Positions 56,215 through 64,000 of a stretch of 64,000 nt of DNA are shown here, in pieces (positions within the stretch are counted from its first letter, which is position 1; every line of letters starts with the position of its first letter). The translations under genes were made by a program, and so were the position numbers. Source of the stretch: Streptomyces chrestomyceticus JCM 4735 (GTDB taxonomy: Bacteria; Actinomycetota; Actinomycetes; Streptomycetales; Streptomycetaceae); NCBI RefSeq assembly GCF_003865135.1, contig NZ_BHZC01000001.1, positions 1,612,001 through 1,676,000 on the forward strand. Direction: 5' to 3'. The notes beneath the pieces were generated by a model. It was not told the DNA's origin. It searched no databases and worked only from the letters and a program-made list of their open reading frames with translations.

Positions 56215-57569
56215 TCACGTCGGTGGCGGCGAAGGGGTGTGCAGGGGTGCGTCAGGTGCGGAGCAGATGAGGACCGGGCCGTCGGCGGGGTCGGCTCCGG
56301 TCGCGGGGAGCAGGCCGTGGCTGCCACGTACGGGCTCGGGGTCGAGCGGCACGACCGCCATGCGGTAGCGCATCCCGGCCTTCTTGCGGGCCAGGGCGGC
56401 CGCCGCGCGCAGGCGTACGTACGGGTCTTGGGGGTCCATGAAGAGTTCGGCCGGGTCGTAGCCGGGTTTGCGGTGGATGTCGACAAGGCGCGCGAAGTCG
56501 GGGGCGCGGGCGTCGTCGAGCCAGTAGTAGTAGGTGAACCAGGCGTCGGGCTCGGCGAGGGCGACGAGTTCGCCGGAGCGGGGGTGGTCGAGGCCGTACG
56601 CCTTCTTGCCCTCGTCGTCCAGCAGCCGGTCCAGGCCGGGCAGTCCGGTGAGGGCCGCGCGGGCCGCGTCGAGGTCTTCGGGACGGCGTACGTAGACGTG
56701 GGCGATCTGGTGGTCGGCGACGGCGAAGGCCCGGGAAGCGGTGGGGTCCAGGTACTCCATCCCGTCCTGCGTATGCACCTCCAGCAGGCCGGCGCGGCGC
56801 AGGGCACGGTTGACGTCCACGGGGCGGCGGACGGGCCTGATGCCGTATTCGGACAGGGCGACGACCGTGACGTCCGCAGAGCGCGCGTCGGCCAGGAGGG
56901 GGCCGATGACGGTGTCGAGCGCGGCGGCGGCCGCGGCGGCGCGGGGGTCGCCCGGGCCGTATCGCTGCAGGTCGTAGTCGAGGTGCGGGAGGTAGCAGAG
57001 GGTGAGGTCGGGGCGGCGGGTGTGGAGCAGGTGGCGGGTCGCGTCGGCGATCCACTGCGAGGAGGGGAGGGATGCGGTGGGCCCCCAGTAGGTGAAGAGG
57101 GGGAAGGTGCCGAAGCGGCTGGTGAGTTCGTCGTGGAGGGACGGTGGCCGGGTGTAGCAGTCGGGTTCCTTGCGGCCGTCGGCGTAGTAGACGGGGCGCG
57201 GGGTGACGGTCCAGTCGGTGTCGGCGCCCATGGCGTACCACCAGCAGACGTTGGCGACCGTGTAGCCGGGGTGTTCGCGGCGGGCGGCGTCCCAGACCTT
57301 GTCACCTGCGACGAGGGCGTTGTGCTGGCGCCAGAGGTGGACTTCGCCGACGTCCCGGAAGTACCAGCCGTTGCCGACGATGCCGTGCTGGGCAGGTTTC
57401 GCGCCGGTGAGGAACGTGGACTGCACCGTGCAGGTCACGGCGGGCAGCACGGTGTCCAGCGGCGCGGACGCACCCGTGTCCGCGAGCGCCTGAAGGTGCG
57501 GCATGTGGGCGAGGAGGCGGGGAGCGAGGCCGACGACGTCGAGGACGAGCAGGCGGTTCGGTGCTGCGC

Positions 57570-57573
<4 letters not shown>
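56215..57573 (-). CDS. eboF: EboF-like phosphodiesterase (alkaline phosphatase superfamily)
   Basis: 452 aa, ATG 57573 in a 4-bp overlap with the EboE gene. Nucleotide-pyrophosphatase type: metal Asp in LLVLDVVGL, the nucleophile region LPAVTCTVQSTFLTG, LPHLDYDLQRYGP, and LSEYGI where family members usually have SDHG. The extended C-terminal part holds YYYWLDDARAPDFARLVDIHRKPGYDPAELF. In EBO clusters the F protein belongs to this superfamily. It likely hydrolyses a phosphodiester of the cluster metabolite. Confidence 0.85.
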
Positions 57574-58895
<1,322 letters not shown>

Positions 58896-58907
58896 GGCCC
58901 GCCCCTC

Positions 58908-59755
58908 TCATTCCCCGCCGCGGAGAATGGAGTTGCCCTCGTGCAGAGCGCCCGGGGACGGCGTACTGAGGTCCAGCCGGCCGCTGAGGCCGTAGAACTC
59001 GACGGGGTTGCGCCACAGCACTTGGTCCACGTCGTCCTCGGTGAATCCGGCGGCCAGCATCGCCTCGCCGACGCGCCGCGTCTGCAGCGGATCGCTGCGG
59101 CCCCAGTCCGCGGCGGAGTTGACCAGCACCCGCCCGGTGCCGTGCAGCCGCAGGACGCGCACCATGCGGTCGGGGTCCATCTTGGTGTCCGGATAGAGGG
59201 AAAAGCCCAGCCAGCAGCCACTGTCAGTGGCTGCCCCTACCGTTGTCTCATTGAGATGGTCCAGGACGACGTGATCGGGGGGCAGATCGGATTCACGCAG
59301 GACGTCGAGGGTGCGCCTGAGGCCCGCCGCCTTGTCGCGGTGGGGGTGTGGACGAGGGCCGGCAGGCCGTGGTCCACGGCGAGCTGGAGCTGGGCGGCGA
59401 GGGCGGTGTCCTCGGCGGGGGTCATCGAGTCGTAGCCGATCTCACCGACGGCGACGACCGGGTCTTTTACGAGGTAGCGGGGCAGGGCGTCGAGGACGGG
59501 GGTACAGCGGGGGTCGTTCGCCTCCTTGGGGTTGAGGGCGAGCGTGCAGTGGTGGGCGATGCCGTACTGGGCGGCACGGAACGGTTCCCAGCCGAGGAGG
59601 GAGTCGAAGTAGTCGAAGAAGCTGGCGGGTGAGGTGCGGGGCTGCCCCAGCCAGAAGGAGGGCTCGACGACGGCGCGGACGCCCGCGGCGTGCATGGCTT
59701 CGTAGTCGTCCGTGGTGCGGGAGGTCATGTGGATGTGCGGGTCGAAGATGCGCAT
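58908..59755 (-). CDS. eboB: TatD-family hydrolase, EboB-like (frameshifted here)
   Basis: Starts MRIFDPHIHMTSRT (ATG 59755, GAGGAG six nt upstream), a metal-binding HxH as in TatD hydrolases. VVEPSFWLGQP, AVGEIGYDS and ALVHTP follow. Near 59340-59350 the frame is lost. Adding one C to the C-run there restores HRDKAAGLRRTLDVL...HVVLDHLNETT...RVLVNSAADWGRSDP, which ends at 58908. The complete protein would be about 282 aa. Since the rest is well kept, I take this as a sequencing error or recent mutation. It would be a metal-dependent hydrolase on the cytoplasmic side. Confidence 0.82.
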
Positions 59756-59874
59756 CGGGTCTCCTCGCGTGCCGGGGGGAGGCGGGCCGGTGGGCGGGGG
59801 CTCTGGGGCTGTGGGACAGGGCTCAGGCACAGGGCTCAGGTGCGGGACTCACGGGCTGGGCTCAAGTGCGGTGC

Positions 59875-60765
59875 TCAGAGGCCGAGCGGAGGCTGGAAGG
59901 GAGGTGCGGGTGCGGACGTGGGTGTGGACGTAGGCGCGGGTGAGGAATCGGACGGGAAGGGGGATGCGAGTGGGGCGGTGGATGCGGATGGTGCGGTGAG
60001 GTCCAGGACGCGCTGAAGGTCGGCGGGTACGGGGCGGTACGCGGCGGTGCGCTCCCGGGCGTACGCGGTGAGCATGTGGGCCAGCTCCGTATCGCCGCGG
60101 GCACGTTCGGCCAGGCCGGCCACGACGGTCACCGGGACGCCGGTGAACAGGCACTTCAGTACGGCGTGCCGCCAGGTGTGCGCGTCGAGGTGACGGGCTG
60201 CGTACGGGCCCACGGCGGCGGCGACCAGCCGGGTGTCGTCGGTGCGCAGCGCGTCCTCGACGAGCGGCCGGGCGCTCGGGCCGAGGTCCAGGTGGGGCAG
60301 CGCCATGAGCACGGCGCGGCGTTCGGCGGCGGTGCCGTGCTCGTAGAGCCGGGTGACGGTCCGGGCGTCGGCGCGGGCCGTGTGCAGGAGCAGGATGCGG
60401 GCGGCCTCGGCCGCTTCCCGGTCCCGCGCGTGCGGCGGCTCACGACGGGTGCAGTGCCGCCCCGCCGAGGCGAAGCGCATCTCCCACACGGGCGGGGCGT
60501 ACGCGGTGTAGGAGAGGGCGGGGACGCTGCTGCTCGCCGGGCCCCGGGGGCCTGCGGCTTCGGCTCGCGCATCGACTCCTGTTGCGGCATCGGCTTCCGC
60601 TGCGGCCCGTGCTGCGGCTTCGGCTTCTGCTGCGGCTCGTGCGGTGGCTCGGGCCTCGGCGGCGGCTTCGTCCAGTGCCTCGTCTAGCCAGGCTCGGGCG
60701 GCGCCGCCGAGCCGGTCGCGCAGGGCCGTCTGGAGCTGGGCCATCCATGCCTCCGGCGTCAGCAT
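59875..60765 (-). CDS. eboA: EboA-domain protein
   Basis: 296 aa from ATG 60765, overlapping the TIM-barrel gene by 7 bp. Residues 30-65 are an Ala/Glu/Arg coiled coil. The EboA core then reads CTRREP...ARILLLHTARADARTVTRLYEHGTAAERRAVLMALPHLDLG and VEDALRTDDTRLVAAAVGPYAARHLDAHTWRHAVLKCLFTGVPV, an all-helical, HEAT-like pattern. The tail is Pro/Ser/Thr-rich. EboA is a signature protein of the cluster; its biochemical role is unknown. Confidence 0.88.
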   Translation of the reverse strand: MLTPEAWMAQLQTALRDRLGGAARAWLDEALDEAAAEARATARAAAEAEAAARAAAEADAATGVDARAEAAGPRGPASSSVPALSYTAYAPPVWEMRFASAGRHCTRREPPHARDREAAEAARILLLHTARADARTVTRLYEHGTAAERRAVLMALPHLDLGPSARPLVEDALRTDDTRLVAAAVGPYAARHLDAHTWRHAVLKCLFTGVPVTVVAGLAERARGDTELAHMLTAYARERTAAYRPVPADLQRVLDLTAPSASTAPLASPFPSDSSPAPTSTPTSAPAPPFQPPLGL

Positions 60766-61748
60766 CGCGGGCCTCCTGCGCTCGGGACGGGCGGGTGCGG
60801 CGGGGCGGTGGCGCCTGCCGGTTCGGGGGTGCGTGCGGCGGGGCGCGGTGGCCCGGGGGCGATGTTGGTGCCGGTGGTGGTGGCGGTGTAGGCGGGTTCG
60901 GTGGCGCGTAGGAAGGAGAGGGAGGTACGGGCGAGGTCGGGGCCCGCGTGGGAGTGGCGGGGCAGTTCGACGCTGACCAGGCCCTGGTAGCCGGTGTCCC
61001 GGAGCGCTGCCAGGACCGGCGGGAAGTCGATCTCGCCTGCGCCGAACGGCAGATGCTCGTGCACGCCGCGCCGCATGTCCTCGATCTGGACGTGCCGCAG
61101 CCAAGGCGCGGTGGCGCGGACGCACGCGGCGGGCGGTTCGGGTTCCAGGCACTGGCAGTGGCCGATGTCCAGCGTCAGGCCGAGGACGTCGGCGGGCGGG
61201 GCGTCGAGGGTGGCGCGCAGGCGGTGAAAACCGACGAGGTCGGAGAGGAGGTGGCCCGGTTCGGGTTCGACGGCGAGAGGGATGCGGGCGGTGGCGGCCG
61301 CGTCGAGTACGGGGGTGAGCGCGTCGGCGAGGCGTTGCCAGGCGACGGCTTCCGGCGTACCGGCTGGACGGGGCCCGCTGAAGCAGTGCACGGCCGTGGC
61401 GCCGAGGTCGGCGGCGACGCGGATCGCGGTGCGGAGCAGGTCGATGCGGGCGGTACGGGCGTCCGGGTCGGGGTCGAGGAGAGTGGGGTGGTGCTTGCGG
61501 CGGGGGTCGAGGACGTACCGGGCGCCGGTTTCGACGGCGACGTACAGGTCCAAGGCGCCGAGTCGGCGCGCCAGTTGGCCGGTGCGTGACGCGAGGTCGG
61601 GGGCGAGGGGGTCGAGGTGCATGTGGTCGAGGGTGAGAGCGACGCCGTCGTAACCGAGGTCGGAGAGGAGGGCCAGGGCGTCGGCCAGTCGGAGGTCGGT
61701 CAGGCCGTTGGTGCCGTAGGCCAGGCGCAGCGTGTTCGTCGCGGTCAT
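60759..61748 (-). CDS. TIM-barrel sugar phosphate isomerase/epimerase-like protein
   Basis: 329 aa. AP-endonuclease-2-like barrel: LRLAYGTNGLTDLRLADALALLSDLGYDGVALTLDHMH, PLAVEPEPGHLLSD, GLTLDIGHCQCLEP, HVQIEDMRRGVHEHLPFG and GLVSVELPRHSH. Glu, Asp and His positions suit a metal site. The last ~40 residues are Pro/Thr-rich. It lies between UbiA and EboA genes with 4- and 7-bp overlaps, so it is a true member of the operon. The likely substrate is a cyclitol or sugar phosphate. Confidence 0.88.
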   Translation of the reverse strand: MTATNTLRLAYGTNGLTDLRLADALALLSDLGYDGVALTLDHMHLDPLAPDLASRTGQLARRLGALDLYVAVETGARYVLDPRRKHHPTLLDPDPDARTARIDLLRTAIRVAADLGATAVHCFSGPRPAGTPEAVAWQRLADALTPVLDAAATARIPLAVEPEPGHLLSDLVGFHRLRATLDAPPADVLGLTLDIGHCQCLEPEPPAACVRATAPWLRHVQIEDMRRGVHEHLPFGAGEIDFPPVLAALRDTGYQGLVSVELPRHSHAGPDLARTSLSFLRATEPAYTATTTGTNIAPGPPRPAARTPEPAGATAPPHPPVPSAGGPRC

Positions 61749-62755
61749 GTCGGGCTGACCTTCCGGGACAGCCGCCGGGCGGCGGGCACCAGGGCCAGCA
61801 CCGCGGCCCCCGTTCCGGGGGCGCCGACCCGTGCGGCGAGGGCCGCCTGGAGCGGGATCATGGCGCGGATTCCGCTGCCGACGGCGCGCTGGAGCAGGTA
61901 GGGCGAAGGATTGAGGGCCGCGTGGAAGAAGGGACGGGCGGCAGTCCCGATGTAGAGGAGCGCGGTGGCCTTGGGGAGGAGGGGTCTGGTGTGGCGCTTG
62001 GGGAGAGCGCTACCGGTCCCACCCGTACTGTCGAAACCACTCGAACCACGGACCCGGCCCACCCCACCGACCACTCCGCCCACCACAGCCACCACCCCCA
62101 ACGCGGCCAGCGGCAAGGCTGGCGAGCTGCCCTGCGCCTCGTGGCGCGAGACGGTGGTGACCGCGAACGTGTGGGTGCCCAGCAGCGCGGCCGACGGCAA
62201 CGCCTTCCCGATCGCCCGCCCCCACCCTTTCCCCAGCCCTCGCAGCCCCCGCCGCCCCCGCACCGAACCGGCCGGAGCCACCGAACCCGCGCCCTGCAAT
62301 ACGTCGAGGGCACGGGCGCAGGCCATGGCCAGCGGGCCCGCCGGGGTGTTCTTGAGGTGGAGGTCGTACGCCCAGACGGTGGCGGCGAGGGCGGTGGCGG
62401 TGACGAGGGACGGCCGGCCGGCCGCTGCCGCCAGGGCGAGGCCCGCCCCCGTCAGCCCGGCGGCCGCGCCGAGGGCGGCGGCCGGGGTGATGCGGCCGGA
62501 CGGGATGGGGCGCCCCGGGCGTTCGACGGCGTCGGTGTCGCGGTCGGCCCAGTCGTTGAGCGCCATGCCCGCCTCGTAGAGGCAGAGCGAGGACCCGGTG
62601 GCGAGGAGGGTGCGGCGGCCGGGCCGGGCCCCGGCTGCCGCCGCTCCCGCCAGCAGATCCCCCGGCACGCTGAACAGGGCGGAGACCCGGAGAAGTTCCC
62701 ACCAGGGAGACGAGGGAGAGGAGGCAGAGGAGACGCTGCTCGGCGAGAAGCTCAT
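61745..62755 (-). CDS. eboC: UbiA-family prenyltransferase, EboC-like
   Basis: 336 aa, multiple membrane helices. UbiA motif 1 is MALNDWADRDTDAVERPGRPIPSG and motif 2 is YDLHLKNTPAGPL. Both Asp-rich motifs are intact, so it should bind a Mg-prenyl diphosphate and transfer the prenyl group to an acceptor at the membrane. It overlaps both neighbours by 4 bp. EboC of known EBO clusters is of this family. A Gly/Arg-rich insert at about 168-182 and a Val/Gly insert near 218-240 separate helices. Confidence 0.87.
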   Translation of the reverse strand: MSFSPSSVSSASSPSSPWWELLRVSALFSVPGDLLAGAAAAGARPGRRTLLATGSSLCLYEAGMALNDWADRDTDAVERPGRPIPSGRITPAAALGAAAGLTGAGLALAAAAGRPSLVTATALAATVWAYDLHLKNTPAGPLAMACARALDVLQGAGSVAPAGSVRGRRGLRGLGKGWGRAIGKALPSAALLGTHTFAVTTVSRHEAQGSSPALPLAALGVVAVVGGVVGGVGRVRGSSGFDSTGGTGSALPKRHTRPLLPKATALLYIGTAARPFFHAALNPSPYLLQRAVGSGIRAMIPLQAALAARVGAPGTGAAVLALVPAARRLSRKVSPT

Positions 62756-63972
62756 CGGCGGGTCCGGAGGTCGTCGGCGAAGGCGAGGAGTTCGGCGTAC
62801 TGGTCGGCCAGGGCGGCGGGCCCGCCGTCCGGGTCCTTGAAGTAGAAGCCCAGGGGGGTGAGGGGCCCGGAGATGCCGGCCGCGTGCGCGGCGGCCGTCA
62901 GGCGCGCCAGGTCGAGGACCAGCGGCGCGGCGAGCGCCGAGTCACAGCCCTGCCAGACGGTCTGGAGGATCATGCGGTTGCCGAGGAACCCTTCGAAGGC
63001 GACGTGGTCCCAGGCGGTCTTCCAGTCGCCGAGGGCGGGGACGTTGTCGATGTGCACCTCCCCTGGCGGTGCGGCCCCGAGATTGTCCGCGAGGACGCGT
63101 GCCTTGCCCGCGTTCTTGGCGGCCGCGGCCGCCGGGTCGGTCAGGGTGGCGCCGTCACCGCCGCCGAGCAGGTTGGTGCCGGACCAGGCGCGGACGGGGA
63201 GGGCCCGCTGGGCGAACATCGGAGCGAGTACGGAGCGCAGCAGTGTCTGTCCGGTCTTGCCGTCGCGGCCCGCGTACGGCAGCCCGCTGCACACGGCCAT
63301 CTGCTGGAGCAGCGGGTGGTGCATGCCGGTGGAGGGCGTGAAGTTGACGTACGGGCAGCCCGCGCGCAGCGCCGCGTGCGCGTAGAGGGAACTGGCCGGG
63401 AGGCGGTCGTCAGCGGGAGCGCGTTCGTCTCCGGCCGCCGGTTCCGTGGAGGCCACGTTGACGACGACGGCACGGTCGAGTGCGTGGCCCCGCAGGAACG
63501 CGCGCAGGTCGGCGGTGAAGGCGGTGACCAGCTCCCGGTCGTCGCGGTCGTCGCCGGGGAGCGGGCCGCCGGGCCGTACGGCTTCGTCCGCCGCGGCCAG
63601 TTCGGCCCGTACGGCGCGCGGCAGGCCGTACGGGAGCACGCCGCCCGCCGCGAGTTCCTCGGCCCGTTTGGGCAGCGGGTACGAGGTGGTGTCGTGGCCG
63701 CCGAACACGAGGGCGGACAGTGGCGGCAGCGGGACCCCGTCGAACGGCGCGGTCTCGGTGACCATGCCGGTCGGCGGGTGCAGCCAGGCGGCGACGGCGG
63801 CGCAGCCGGCGATCACGGTCGTCGCGACCGACCCCCGCGCCCCGACCAGCCACACTCCCGTACGCCCACCACTGCCTCCGACGCCCTCGCCGGAACTCAG
63901 CCCGTCCGCCTCACCGTTCCTATCCCCCTCCACACCCCTGCCTGCCCCCGCCACCCACTCCGGCCCCGTCAT
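62752..63972 (-). CDS. Inositol-3-phosphate-synthase-like enzyme
   Basis: 406 aa, ATG 63972. After a ~38-residue Gly-rich leader comes the NAD fold VWLVGARGSVATTVIAG. Then VVVNVASTEPA, YVNFTPSTGMHHP, GRDGKTGQTLLRSVLAPMF, SGTNLLGGGDGATL and the end LTPLGFYFKDPDG follow. This is the myo-inositol-1-phosphate synthase family, which cyclises glucose 6-phosphate using bound NAD. It is the first gene of the EBO-type operon and overlaps UbiA by 4 bp. Known clusters place a dehydroquinate-synthase-like EboD in this role, so the acceptor made here is probably a cyclitol phosphate (inference). Confidence 0.85.
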   Translation of the reverse strand: MTGPEWVAGAGRGVEGDRNGEADGLSSGEGVGGSGGRTGVWLVGARGSVATTVIAGCAAVAAWLHPPTGMVTETAPFDGVPLPPLSALVFGGHDTTSYPLPKRAEELAAGGVLPYGLPRAVRAELAAADEAVRPGGPLPGDDRDDRELVTAFTADLRAFLRGHALDRAVVVNVASTEPAAGDERAPADDRLPASSLYAHAALRAGCPYVNFTPSTGMHHPLLQQMAVCSGLPYAGRDGKTGQTLLRSVLAPMFAQRALPVRAWSGTNLLGGGDGATLTDPAAAAAKNAGKARVLADNLGAAPPGEVHIDNVPALGDWKTAWDHVAFEGFLGNRMILQTVWQGCDSALAAPLVLDLARLTAAAHAAGISGPLTPLGFYFKDPDGGPAALADQYAELLAFADDLRTRR

Positions 63973-64000
63973 CCTCTGCCGCCCTTCGCCGCCGTCTCGT
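63973..64000. other. Upstream edge of the EBO-type operon
   Basis: Only 28 bp remain before the window ends. GGGCGGCAGAGG-like purine-rich sequence precedes the ATG at 63972 on the minus strand. The promoter is outside the window. Confidence 0.3.

Overview
The window is a stretch of a Streptomyces-type actinobacterial chromosome. Base composition is very G+C-rich and codons end mostly in G or C. GTG starts and 1-8 bp start/stop overlaps are common, and there are typical actinomycete families: a large LuxR-type LAL regulator, an XRE/DUF5753-DUF397-histidine-kinase-like ATPase set, and a StrR-type ParB-fold activator. All assignments come from reading the sequence; no database search was run.

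Region 1 (1-9.2 kb), edge of a non-ribosomal peptide cluster, all on the minus strand: the first codons of an NRPS with an N-terminal condensation domain (cut by the window edge), an ABC exporter, a StrR-like activator, an IS630-type winged-helix remnant, a DAHP synthase (aromatic precursor supply) and a LAL regulator. About 740 bp without a gene follows, holding two strong hairpins.

Region 2 (9.9-43.8 kb), defence island. 9.9-24.2 kb is a divergent eight-gene locus. The minus operon encodes a RecB/Cas4-like Fe-S nuclease, a PD-(D/E)XK REase, a DinG-type Fe-S helicase and a pPIWI-RE protein. The plus operon encodes a coiled-coil protein (frameshifted here), a second RecB/Cas4-like Fe-S protein, an unrecognised 505-aa protein and an SF1 helicase. 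24.5-33.6 kb is SNF2 helicase - DUF4391 - type III Mod - type III Res. 33.7-35.3 kb is the XRE/DUF397/ATPase set. 35.6-42.2 kb holds broken genes: a PIN-like protein, an SMC-like ATPase with a partner, and a DUF262/DUF1524 GmrSD-like enzyme that abuts a truncated transposase. The island ends at a tRNA-Leu(GAG) gene whose 3' end faces it. A four-unit, 10-bp-phased WTGG array occurs in the promoter region of the pPIWI-RE locus (19220-19259) and again upstream of the SMC-like ATPase (40665-40704), which suggests shared control of two defence modules.

Region 3 (44.0-50.7 kb), oxalate catabolism operon: oxalyl-CoA decarboxylase, family III CoA-transferase, ADP-forming acyl-CoA ligase and an OFA-family transporter, with a perfect inverted-repeat operator upstream.

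Region 4 (50.8-54.9 kb), housekeeping and unknown genes: a cupin remnant, a thioredoxin-reductase-like flavoprotein, a methyltransferase, a PASTA-like lipoprotein, an unknown protein and an AroQ chorismate mutase.

Region 5 (55.0-64.0 kb), EBO-type gene cluster on the minus strand: inositol-phosphate-synthase-like enzyme, UbiA prenyltransferase, TIM-barrel protein, EboA, TatD-like hydrolase (frameshifted), EboE, EboF-like phosphodiesterase and a Tat-exported TIM-barrel protein. A MIPS-like cyclase stands where cyanobacterial clusters have a dehydroquinate-synthase-like EboD.

Frameshifts: two of the single-base breaks lie in C-runs of otherwise intact genes (19.9 and 59.3 kb) and look like base-calling errors. 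The dense group at 35.6-41.3 kb may be real decay.
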